The translations under genes and the position numbers were made by a program. From contig JAFDVW010000003.1 in the NCBI GenBank assembly GCA_018268755.1, positions 29,278 to 93,277 on the forward strand: DNA of 64,000 bases, in the 5' to 3' direction. The DNA comes from Acidobacteriota bacterium (GTDB taxonomy: Bacteria > Acidobacteriota > Terriglobia > Terriglobales > Acidobacteriaceae). Below the pieces are notes generated by a model. That model was not told where the DNA came from, searched no databases, and saw nothing but the letters and a program-made list of their open reading frames with translations. Shown here piece by piece: positions 17,035-24,444 of this stretch; the stretch's first letter is position 1, and each line of letters starts with the position of its first letter.

Positions 17035-18405
17035 TCAGGCGCTGCGGCGCAGCCGGGAAAAAACATAAAACACGGGAATTCCCGCCAGAATCACCAGACA
17101 CCCCATCACGGAATTGCGGAGATTTTCCATCAACGTGTAGTAGAGGAGCACGCCAGAGGCCAAAACGAAAAGCGCGGGCACAACCGGATAGCCCCATACC
17201 CGGTAGGGGCGGGGAGCAGCGGGTTCGCGGCGGCGAAAGATGAAGACTGTGCTGGCCGTGATCATGTAAAAGAGCCACTCGGCAAAGATGGCGAGGGAGA
17301 AAAACTGACGAAAACTTCCCCCTGCCAGCAGCAGGAGAATGGAAAGCACTGCCTGGGCGGCAATGGCCATGGAGGGGGTGTGGTAGCGGGGGTGGACGGC
17401 GGCCAGCCAGGAGAAAAAATAGCGGTCGCGGGCGGCTGCGAAGGAGACCCGCGCTCCACTCATGGCGGAACCGTTCAAGGTCACGAGCATGGAAAGGGCC
17501 ATGCCCGCGGAAACCAGGCTGGCCCCGGCCGCACCCAGCACCAGATCTATAGCCGTCGTGGCCGGGCGGGGCGAGGCGGCCATGGCGGCGCTGGGCAGAA
17601 CATATTGAATTGCGGCGTTCATCAGCATGTACAGTGCGCCCACCGTGGCCACTCCGGCGATGAGCGCGATGGGGACGTTCTTTCCCGGATTGCTCACCTC
17701 TCCGGCCACCATGTTGAGGTCATTCCACCCGTCATAGGCCCAGAGGGCGGCCACTAGGGCGGCCATGAAGCCGGCAATGCCGCCTTTGGCCCCGGCGTAA
17801 GTGCCCGTGAAGTGTCCCCAGCTGCCCGCGCTGTAGCTGAAGCCGACGACCACAATGCCGGCGATCATGGCGATTTTCAGGATGGTGAAGATGAGCTGGA
17901 ACTCTCCCGCTTTTTTCACCCCCAGGTAGTTGAGGACGGAGATCAGAATGGTCGCGCCGATGGCGGCGAGCTGTCCGTAGGTGATGGGAAAGGGGCGGAT
18001 GACGAAAGTTTCGGAAAAAAAGGAGAAGACGGCAAAGGTCCCCAGAATGCGCACCAGGCCGGTGGTGATGGTGGCGATGGAGGCGGGTTTGGAGATGAAA
18101 AAGGTCGTCCAGGCGTACAGAAATCCCAGCAATGGACCGTAGCCGTCCCGTACATAGACGTATTCGCCGCCCGCCTGCGGTTTGAGAGCCCCCAACTCGG
18201 CATAGGTGAGAGCGCCGAAGAAGGACAGTAGTCCGCCGACGATCCAGACCAGATAGACCAGCTTGGCCGAGCCCACTGCCTGCATCATCTCCGTGGGCAC
18301 GAGAAAGATGCCGCTGCCGATGATGGTACCGACCACAACCGAGGTGGCGTGGCTGACGCCAAGGTCGCGGGAAAGCTCGCGAGAGGTTTGCGGGGCCGGG
18401 GACAT
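17035..18405 (-). CDS. Amino acid permease, APC superfamily
   Basis: 456 residues with about 12 hydrophobic segments. The N-terminal signature is VVVGTIIGSGIFLVPTEMM, the substrate-binding unwound first helix of APC transporters. GALTYAELGALKPQAGGEYVY and the ALWAYDGWNDLNMVAGEV stretch are typical of the LAT/basic amino acid antiporter branch. The substrate is probably an amino acid and cannot be specified. The start at 18405 is supported by TATACT twelve nt upstream. The upstream neighbour is an SSS symporter gene on the same strand with about 130 nt between, including a dispersed repeat, so probably separate transcripts. Confidence 0.88.
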   Translation of the reverse strand: MSPAPQTSRELSRDLGVSHATSVVVGTIIGSGIFLVPTEMMQAVGSAKLVYLVWIVGGLLSFFGALTYAELGALKPQAGGEYVYVRDGYGPLLGFLYAWTTFFISKPASIATITTGLVRILGTFAVFSFFSETFVIRPFPITYGQLAAIGATILISVLNYLGVKKAGEFQLIFTILKIAMIAGIVVVGFSYSAGSWGHFTGTYAGAKGGIAGFMAALVAALWAYDGWNDLNMVAGEVSNPGKNVPIALIAGVATVGALYMLMNAAIQYVLPSAAMAASPRPATTAIDLVLGAAGASLVSAGMALSMLVTLNGSAMSGARVSFAAARDRYFFSWLAAVHPRYHTPSMAIAAQAVLSILLLLAGGSFRQFFSLAIFAEWLFYMITASTVFIFRRREPAAPRPYRVWGYPVVPALFVLASGVLLYYTLMENLRNSVMGCLVILAGIPVFYVFSRLRRSA

Positions 18406-18417
18406 GGTGGAACCAAG

Positions 18418-18423
18418 AGTATA
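18418..18423 (-). promoter_or_regulatory. -10 box of the APC permease gene, leaderless type
   Basis: TATACT on the minus strand, with 12 nt to the ATG (18405-18403) and no ribosome binding site. No convincing -35 was found. Confidence 0.4.
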
Positions 18424-18484
18424 CGGAAGACTTTAGAGATGATGAGGGGTTTGTTTCACCGGCACTGCTTGTGTGGGTGCGGGC

Positions 18485-18509
18485 CCTTCGACTGCGCTCA
18501 GGGCAGGCT
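18485..18509 (+). repeat. Dispersed repeat A, copy 2
   Basis: 25 nt beginning CCTTCGACT and ending GGGCAGGCT, 22 of 25 identical to 5882-5906. It sits in the space between two transporter genes. Confidence 0.7.
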
Positions 18510-18535
18510 GCCCGCGCCCACACCGACATTGCAGG

Positions 18536-19966
18536 TTAGGCCGATTCCTTGAAGACGCGGCTGGCGGCGTAGCCGATCAGAAATGTTGTCATAGTGCCGA
18601 GCATGACCCACCACGTCCAGGGGACATGCGTCCCTTGCCACAGATACAGCTCCGCGACGAAACCGCAGAGCATGCCGAACATGGCCCCGGACTGGTTGGC
18701 TTTTTTGGTCAGCACGCCCAGCAGGAAAACGCCCAGCAGCGCGCCGTAGGCCACCGAGGCGATTTGCAATCCCACTTCGATGACGCGTCCGGCCTTGTGC
18801 AGGGAGAGCACCGCCAGTCCAAACAAGATCAGCCCCCAGCCAAAGGTGACCCAGCGGGAGAATTGCAGGCGCTGCCGTTCGTCGAGGTTGGGGCGGAAGC
18901 GCACATAAAAGTCCATGACGAAGCTGGAAGAAAGCGAATTCAGTGCGGCGCTCAGATTGGACATGGCCGCGGCCAGAATCGCGGCGATGAGAAGCCCCGA
19001 GATGCCATGCGGCATCTGGCTCACAATGAAGGTGGGATAAATGCGGTCGGCTTTGCCAAAGCTGGCGGAGGGCACGTGGTAGAAGGCATACAGCATGACG
19101 CCGACCAGAAGAAAGAGCGCGAACTGCAGGAAGATGGCCACGCCGCTTGAGAGCAGCGCCAGCACGGATTGCTTCTGGTTGCGGGCCGCCAGGAGGCGTT
19201 GCACGATGAGCTGGTCAGTGCCGTGGCTGGCAGTGGTGAGGAAGGCGCCGCCGATCAGTCCGGCCCAGAAGGTGTAGGGAACATGGAAATCCGGCGTGAA
19301 GTTGAAGAGCTGCAAATGGCCGGTGTTTTCCGCCATGGCATGGATGGCGTCCCATCCCCCGGGCACCAGGTGCAGGATGGTGAACACGCCCACGAGGGTG
19401 CCGCCCACGTAGATGAAGGTCTGCACGACATCGGTCCAGATGACCGCTGCCAGTCCGCCTTCGAAGGTGTAGAGCAGGGTGAGCGCGGTGATGATGGCGA
19501 TGGAAGTGATTTCGCCAGTGCCCAGCGCGATGGCCACGACGATGGAGACGGCATAGACGCGCACGCCCTCGGCCGCGGCGCGGGTCAGAAGGAATAGTCC
19601 GGCGGTCAAAGAACGCAGCTTTCTGCCGAAGCGCCGCTCGATGAGTTCATAGGCGGTATAGAGGTCGCCGCGAAAATAGTGGGGCAGCAGGACGAAGCTG
19701 ATGACGATGCGGCCCACGACGTATCCCATGACCACCTGGAGAAAGGTCAGGTTGGTGTCATAGGCAAGGCCGGGAATGCTGATGATGGTCAGGGTGCTGG
19801 TTTCGGCGGCGACGATGGAAAGCGCGATCGCCCACCAGGGGATGTCGCGGCCGGCGAGGAAATAATCCTTCAGGGAGCGCTGCTTTTTGCGAAAGCGCAG
19901 CCCGAACAGGGTGATGCCCACCAGATAGACGGCGATAATGACGAGATCGAGTTGGTTGAGGCCCAT
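18536..19966 (-). CDS. Sodium:solute symporter (SSS family)
   Basis: 476 residues with about 13 predicted membrane segments, typical of SSS transporters. Recognisable features are LVIIAVYLVGITLFGLRF at the N-terminus, SIVAAETSTLTIISIPG (the TM1/TM2 region) and TTASHGTDQLIVQRLLAARN. The SAALNSLSSSFVMDFY segment resembles the Na2-site serines of SGLT/vSGLT. Cargo is not predictable, but it is divergent from a BadF/NagK-type sugar kinase (184 nt between starts). Import of a sugar or amino sugar followed by phosphorylation is therefore a reasonable hypothesis. Confidence 0.88.
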   Translation of the reverse strand: MGLNQLDLVIIAVYLVGITLFGLRFRKKQRSLKDYFLAGRDIPWWAIALSIVAAETSTLTIISIPGLAYDTNLTFLQVVMGYVVGRIVISFVLLPHYFRGDLYTAYELIERRFGRKLRSLTAGLFLLTRAAAEGVRVYAVSIVVAIALGTGEITSIAIITALTLLYTFEGGLAAVIWTDVVQTFIYVGGTLVGVFTILHLVPGGWDAIHAMAENTGHLQLFNFTPDFHVPYTFWAGLIGGAFLTTASHGTDQLIVQRLLAARNQKQSVLALLSSGVAIFLQFALFLLVGVMLYAFYHVPSASFGKADRIYPTFIVSQMPHGISGLLIAAILAAAMSNLSAALNSLSSSFVMDFYVRFRPNLDERQRLQFSRWVTFGWGLILFGLAVLSLHKAGRVIEVGLQIASVAYGALLGVFLLGVLTKKANQSGAMFGMLCGFVAELYLWQGTHVPWTWWVMLGTMTTFLIGYAASRVFKESA

Positions 19967-20133
19967 AGTGGATCAGCGCCAGATTTTCTAAAACGGTTTC
20001 ACATCTTAACTGGATTGAATTCTTTTTGCTGCAAATTCATGGCTTAAGGATGGCTAGCTGTGTTCGGCCAGGCTGTCCCTAAGCAGGCCGGGCCGTAATC
20101 CAGCACAACCGTCACTGCCTTTCGCCCTAACCT

Positions 20134-20139
20134 TATGGT
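20134..20139 (+). promoter_or_regulatory. -10 box of the sugar kinase gene, leaderless type
   Basis: TATGGT with 11 nt to the GTG start at 20151 and no ribosome binding site between. No good -35. Confidence 0.3.
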
Positions 20140-20150
20140 AGAAATAGCGC

Positions 20151-21053
20151 GTGACATATTTCCTCGGCATCGACGGGGGCGGCAGTAAGACCGCGTGCGT
20201 CGTGGGCGACGAGCGCGCCGTGCTCGGCCGCGGTGAGAGCGGCCCCAGCAACATCGTGCGGGTGGGAGAGGGAAATGCCCGTACTCATTTGTCCTCAGCC
20301 ATCGAGCAGGCCTGCGCGGCCGCAAAACTTTCTACATCCCAGATCGGCGTGACCTGCGTAGGCGTGGCGGGGGCGGCGCGGCAGGAAATTCGATCGGTGG
20401 TCGAGCGCATCATTTCCGGCCTGGTTCCGGGGCCGGTGCGGGTCACCGGCGACCATGAGGTCGCACTCGAGGCCGCTTTCGCGGGTGGGCCCGGGATTGT
20501 GGTGATCGCCGGGACCGGATCCATCGCTTATGGACGCAATCCGGCCGGCGAAACCGCCCGCGCGGGAGGGTGGGGCTATGCGGTCTCCGACGAAGGCTCA
20601 GGACATTGGATTGGACGCGCGGCCGTAGAGGAGACCTTGCGCGCGCTCGACGAAGGTCAGACCCCGGCCATGCTGGAAATCCTGATGAACACGTGGGATG
20701 TGCCTTCGCAGGAGCGGCTGGTGCTGAAAGCCAACGCCACGCCGCCGGACTTTGGTGTGCTGGTTCCCGCCATTACCTCTGCTGCCGATGCCGGCGATCC
20801 TTTGGCGCGGGAGGTGTTGGCGCAGGCGGGCACCGAGCTGGCGGCTTTGGCCAAGGTGGTGCTGCAGCGGAATTTCGCCGGGGTGACCACTGTCCCGGTG
20901 GCCATGTCCGGGGGAGTGTTTCGCCATTGCGCGCTGGTGCGCGACATTTTCTACAATGTCTTGCAGGAAGAGTGCCTGCATGCGCGGGTGCGCACCGCGG
21001 TGGTCGAACCGGTGCTGGGTGCGTTGGCCCTGGCGCGCAAGCTTCCGCTCTGA
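20151..21053 (+). CDS. BadF/BadG/NagK-type sugar kinase (N-acetylglucosamine kinase-like)
   Basis: 300 residues of the ASKHA (hexokinase-actin) fold. The first phosphate loop is FLGIDGGGSKTACVVGDE. The second is VVIAGTGSIAYGR, followed by RAGGWGYAVSDEGSGHWIG, the segment that distinguishes the BadF/NagK group. VPVAMSGGVFRHC near the C-terminus is the adenosine-binding motif. Characterised relatives phosphorylate GlcNAc or glucosamine, or act as 2-hydroxyacyl-CoA dehydratase activators; no dehydratase is nearby, so amino sugar kinase is preferred. The start is GTG. Confidence 0.82.
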   Translation: MTYFLGIDGGGSKTACVVGDERAVLGRGESGPSNIVRVGEGNARTHLSSAIEQACAAAKLSTSQIGVTCVGVAGAARQEIRSVVERIISGLVPGPVRVTGDHEVALEAAFAGGPGIVVIAGTGSIAYGRNPAGETARAGGWGYAVSDEGSGHWIGRAAVEETLRALDEGQTPAMLEILMNTWDVPSQERLVLKANATPPDFGVLVPAITSAADAGDPLAREVLAQAGTELAALAKVVLQRNFAGVTTVPVAMSGGVFRHCALVRDIFYNVLQEECLHARVRTAVVEPVLGALALARKLPL

Positions 21054-21058
21054 AGCCC

Positions 21059-21754
21059 ATGGACGACGCCCCTCATCCTGAAGTGGTTCGAGATTCCGAC
21101 CCCATTCTCAATGAGGATGCCGCCCTGGCCCTGCTGCAGAGCGGTGATCTGGCTGCCGATGTTCTGGAGCGCCTGAGCAAGAACAGCAGCGTCCTGAAGT
21201 ACCGCAAGGTGAAGCTGGCGCTGGTGGAGCACCCCAGGACTCCCCGCCATGTTTCGCTGCCCCTGCTGCGGGGCTTGTTCACCTTTGACCTGATGCAGGT
21301 GGCGCTGCAGCCTATGGTGGCCGCCGATATCAAAATGGCGGCGGAAGAGGCACTGCTCAACCGCATGGAAGCAATTTCTTCCGGGGAGAAGCTGACCCTG
21401 GCGCACCGCGCTTCGGGCCGCGTGGCGGGGGAGTTGTTGCTGGACCCGGAGCCGCGAGTGATCCAGGCGGCGCTGGAGAATCCCCGGCTTACCGAAGCGC
21501 CCATCATCAAAGCTGTGACGCGGCCGGACTCGCCCTCGGCCCTGGTGGAAGCGGTTTGCCACCATGCCAAGTGGTCGCTGCGAAGAGAGATTCGTCTGGC
21601 CCTGCTGCGCAATGAAAAGACCCCGCTGGCGCGCGCCGTGGAGTTCGCCCGCACGCTGCCGCCACCTCTGGTGCGGGAAGTGCTGCAGGTCTCCCACTTG
21701 CCGGAGAACGTGAAGGAGTATTTGCGGAAAGATTTGGAAGGCAGTTCTAGCTAG
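21059..21754 (+). CDS. Hypothetical helical-repeat (HEAT-like) protein
   Basis: 231 residues; starts five nt after the kinase stop, so probably co-transcribed. Composition and pattern suggest stacked helices: VLERLSKNSSVLKYRKVKLAL, ALVEHPRTPRHVSLPLLRGL, ELLLDPEPRVIQAALENPRL, AVCHHAKWSLRREIRLALLR. Each unit has the D/N-P-x-x-P turn seen in HEAT or leucine-rich-variant repeats. No catalytic motif or membrane segment is visible. A scaffolding or binding function is likely but unidentified. The open frame extends far upstream inside the kinase gene, but the usage there is plainly that of the kinase frame. Confidence 0.7.
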   Translation: MDDAPHPEVVRDSDPILNEDAALALLQSGDLAADVLERLSKNSSVLKYRKVKLALVEHPRTPRHVSLPLLRGLFTFDLMQVALQPMVAADIKMAAEEALLNRMEAISSGEKLTLAHRASGRVAGELLLDPEPRVIQAALENPRLTEAPIIKAVTRPDSPSALVEAVCHHAKWSLRREIRLALLRNEKTPLARAVEFARTLPPPLVREVLQVSHLPENVKEYLRKDLEGSSS

Positions 21755-21770
21755 CCACGCGCGTGCGGAG

Positions 21771-21827
21771 GATTCTTCGATTGCGTGGCGTTTGCGCGCA
21801 AACGCCAACTTCGCTCAGGGCAGGGCC
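21771..21827. repeat. Split copy of dispersed repeat A carrying a 22-bp perfect palindrome
   Basis: Left part GATTCTTCGATTGCG (21771-21785) and right part ACTTCGCTCAGGGCAGG (from 21808) resemble the two halves of repeat A. Between them, 21786-21807 is a perfect 22-bp palindrome (half-site TGGCGTTTGCG). It lies between the convergent helical-repeat and MscS genes and could form a strong hairpin in either transcript, but has no T-tract. Confidence 0.6.
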
Positions 21828-21833
21828 AGGCCT

Positions 21834-23672
21834 CTAGCTGGTGGCGGGGGCGGGTTCGGTTGCCTGTACTGATTCCTTGCCGTGGAGCAGATCGACCAGT
21901 TGCTGATAGAGGCGGGATCGCACCACGAAACGGTCCTGGGCGCGGGTAATGTAGCGAACGTAGACTTCGACGCCTGAGCCGGTGGGACGCAAATGCACGG
22001 CGGGCGCGGCGGAGACGGTGTGCACCACGTGATAGCGTCCGGTGGCGCGCTGCCATTCCTGCTCGGCGGTACGGGCGTTGGCCTCGGTTTCTTTGGCAAC
22101 CAGCTTCTGGATGGCATCGATGACCGCGTAGGGGTTCTTGTCGGCCGGCACCAGGATCTGAATTTCATCCCACAGCCACTGACCGCTGGTGGAGAAGTTG
22201 AAGAAGTGGCCTTCAATGGCGTAGCCGTTCATGAAGGCGACTTTGCGGCCGGTGGGATGGCCGGTGTCGGTCCAGTTGCCGGTTTCGAGCAGAACCGTGC
22301 GGAGCAAAGTGATTTCCAGCACTTCGCCGACTACGCCGTTAATTTCCACCCAATCGCCGGCGCGGATGCCATTCCGCCCCATCAGTACGAACCAGCCGAT
22401 GAAGGCGACGATGAAATCCTTCAGCGCCACGGTAAGCCCGGCGGTGGCCAGACCGATGATGGTCGAAGTTTGCTGCGGCGCGCCAAAGACCACCAGCAGA
22501 ACCAGCAATACGCCCACGGCCTGCACGGCGAAGCGCAAAATGAGCTTCAGGGTGCGCATGCGGCTGTGTTCCACCTGCATTTCCGGAATGAAGAAATCGA
22601 TGGAGCGGCCCGCTACATAAAACACCAGAATCAGCAGGACAATCCACAGCAGGGAGCGCAGAATGCCGTTCAGTGCGGTGCTCTGCCAGCCCTGCACCAG
22701 GGAGATCCAGTCGCTGTAGGTGTTAGCCAGGTCCTGTTCGTCCTGGGCGCGCTTAGCGAGGTCGGCCAGATCTTTCTGATTGTCGGAAAACTTCTTTAAA
22801 GAGGCCACGGTGGTGGCAGCGTCCGCGGACGCTGCCGCACTGCCGTTTTGTCCGATCAGGCTTTGTGCCTGCTGCTTTACGGCGCGGCGCTGGTCGGAGT
22901 TTTGGTTGACGACCTGGGCCAGGGCATCCCGCTGTTGATCCAGGGCCGCGGCCAGTTTTTGCGCATCGCCTTGCGCCGCCTGCAACTGCTGGATTTTGTC
23001 CCGAAAGCCATACCAGGCCCGGAATCGTCCCAGCAAGTCTCCCGACTGGGCGAAGTTGGGAGAAAAGCTGGCAGGCTGCGGGCGCGTGGCCTCGGCCTGC
23101 TGTTGCGTGGCCTCATGGCGGGCGAACTGACGGCGGATGCGGGTCAGGGGATCGGCCCCGGAGCGCATTAAGTCGGCCCTGGCATCATCCAATTCGTCAT
23201 CGGTGAGCTCGCTTTGCGCCTGGGCCAGGTCCAGTTGCTGCTGGATGAAGTCGCGTTTCGTCGTGGGAGCTGCCGCGAGCTGCTTTTTGAGCTGCTCAAT
23301 GCGTTCCTGCGATGCCTTGACCTGGGCTTCCGCTCTGCTGACCCGTTCGAAGAGTTCCTTGGTCTGTGGCGTAGGGGGCGCCGGGCGTTCAATGGCGTTG
23401 CGGATGGCCGCGGCAAAAGCCAGGTCCACATCGTGGTCCGCCAGCTTGAGGGCTTGTTGGGCATAGCGCTGCTCCGCCCAGGTGGTGGCCAGCGTCGCTA
23501 CGGAGCGCGCCGTCTGGAGCGGCTTTTCGTCTACGAGGGGGACCCGTCGGGGCCGGTTCGGCCGGGACGGAGCGTTGTCACGGGTCAGGACCAGCCCCAC
23601 GACCAGCGCTACCGCCAGGCCGAGCAGGGTCAGGGTCACGCTCCACTGTCGCGATGTCATCCAGCGCTGCAT
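21834..23672 (-). CDS. Mechanosensitive ion channel, MscS family, with periplasmic coiled-coil region
   Basis: 612 residues from the ATG at 23672; an upstream in-frame ATG at 23774 is unlikely because TATAAT lies between them. One N-terminal membrane segment (LTLLGLAVALVVGLVL) is followed by about 300 residues rich in Gln, Ala and charged residues that look coiled-coil, like the periplasmic part of MscK/DUF3772-type channels. The membrane helices come next. The MscS core is VALKDFIVAFIGWFVLMGRNGIRAGDWVEI, followed by the beta domain (EITLLRTVLLETG). It probably protects against osmotic downshock. Confidence 0.87.
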   Translation of the reverse strand: MQRWMTSRQWSVTLTLLGLAVALVVGLVLTRDNAPSRPNRPRRVPLVDEKPLQTARSVATLATTWAEQRYAQQALKLADHDVDLAFAAAIRNAIERPAPPTPQTKELFERVSRAEAQVKASQERIEQLKKQLAAAPTTKRDFIQQQLDLAQAQSELTDDELDDARADLMRSGADPLTRIRRQFARHEATQQQAEATRPQPASFSPNFAQSGDLLGRFRAWYGFRDKIQQLQAAQGDAQKLAAALDQQRDALAQVVNQNSDQRRAVKQQAQSLIGQNGSAAASADAATTVASLKKFSDNQKDLADLAKRAQDEQDLANTYSDWISLVQGWQSTALNGILRSLLWIVLLILVFYVAGRSIDFFIPEMQVEHSRMRTLKLILRFAVQAVGVLLVLLVVFGAPQQTSTIIGLATAGLTVALKDFIVAFIGWFVLMGRNGIRAGDWVEINGVVGEVLEITLLRTVLLETGNWTDTGHPTGRKVAFMNGYAIEGHFFNFSTSGQWLWDEIQILVPADKNPYAVIDAIQKLVAKETEANARTAEQEWQRATGRYHVVHTVSAAPAVHLRPTGSGVEVYVRYITRAQDRFVVRSRLYQQLVDLLHGKESVQATEPAPATS

Positions 23673-23693
23673 GAAATAGGGGTGTAGACGCCC

Positions 23694-23699
23694 ATTATA
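23694..23699 (-). promoter_or_regulatory. -10 box of the MscS-family gene
   Basis: A perfect TATAAT on the minus strand, 21 nt before the ATG at 23672, with no ribosome binding site in the short leader. It decides the start choice for this gene. Confidence 0.45.
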
Positions 23700-23784
23700 C
23701 GGGGACAGATTGCGATCCGCCGAACTCACCAGTGCATGCCGCTGGCGCGCACGGCGGTAACCTGCGTTCTGCAAAGTCTGTCCC

Positions 23785-23790
23785 TAGAAT
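23785..23790 (+). promoter_or_regulatory. -10 box of the HExxH membrane protein gene, leaderless type
   Basis: TAGAAT (five of six consensus) ends 6 nt before the ATG at 23797, so transcription would begin at about the start codon itself. Confidence 0.4.
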
Positions 23791-23796
23791 GGGGCA

Positions 23797-24357
23797 ATGA
23801 ACTTCCTCTCCGAATGGGTGCCTGGGGATTGGCGTCCGGTCCCGCGTTGGGCCCTGGGGGCGTGGCTGGTGTTTTATGGAGCCTTTCTGCTCTATGCCTT
23901 TTCCAAGCATGGGGAGTTCTTGTTCATCGACCTGGCCAACCTGGTGGTACATGAGGGCGGACACATGCTGTTCGGCTGGTTCGGCCCGACGCTTGGCCTA
24001 TGGGGAGGCACGCTTCTCCAGTGGCTGGTGCCATTCCTGCTGGCGGCGTTCTTTTTCTATGAGCGGCAGACTTCAGGGTTCGCCTTCTGTATGTTTTTCT
24101 TTTTTGAAAACTGGCTCTACACTGCGACCTACATGGCGGATGCGCGAGCCATGGACCTGCCCCTGGTCACAGTCGGCGACCCCGATTTTGTGGAGCATGA
24201 CTGGAACGCCATCTTCACCAGCCTGGGTGTGTTGCAGCTGGATACGACGATTGCCGGCCTGGTGCGCTTTCTGGGATGGTGTGGGATGCTGGGAACGGTG
24301 GGCTGGCTGTGCTGGAGAAGCCTGCGCGCGGCAAAGGTGCAGGTAACGGAGGTTTAG
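23797..24357 (+). CDS. Small integral membrane protein with HExxH motif (M50-like)
   Basis: 186 residues with about five hydrophobic segments. VVHEGGHMLFGWFG in the second segment gives H52, E53 and H56, the zinc motif pattern of site-2-protease (M50) peptidases. A later NWLYTATYMADARAMDLPLVTVG segment might supply further polar residues. I do not see the LDG motif typical of true S2P enzymes, so catalytic activity is uncertain. It is divergent from the MscS-family gene. M50-like proteins of this size are often annotated simply as membrane proteins. Confidence 0.65.
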   Translation: MNFLSEWVPGDWRPVPRWALGAWLVFYGAFLLYAFSKHGEFLFIDLANLVVHEGGHMLFGWFGPTLGLWGGTLLQWLVPFLLAAFFFYERQTSGFAFCMFFFFENWLYTATYMADARAMDLPLVTVGDPDFVEHDWNAIFTSLGVLQLDTTIAGLVRFLGWCGMLGTVGWLCWRSLRAAKVQVTEV

Positions 24358-24388
24358 CTTCCTTCCTCGATTCTGCCGATCATCTACC

Positions 24389-24425
24389 TTGATTTCTCTG
24401 CGTACTCAGCGCACTCTGCGGTTTA
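24389..24425. repeat. Dispersed repeat B, copy 1
   Basis: TTTCTCTGCGTACTCAGCG followed by a CTCTGCGGTTTAAG end, between a convergent gene pair. Related sequence recurs at 31583-31675 and 42636-42830. Confidence 0.6.
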
Positions 24426-24444
24426 AGATTTTGACTTCGCGCCA

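Noticed and set aside
20570..21058. Upstream extension of the HEAT-like gene inside the sugar kinase
   Set aside because: The region is fully explained by the kinase in another frame, and the ATG at 21059 starts the plausible protein.
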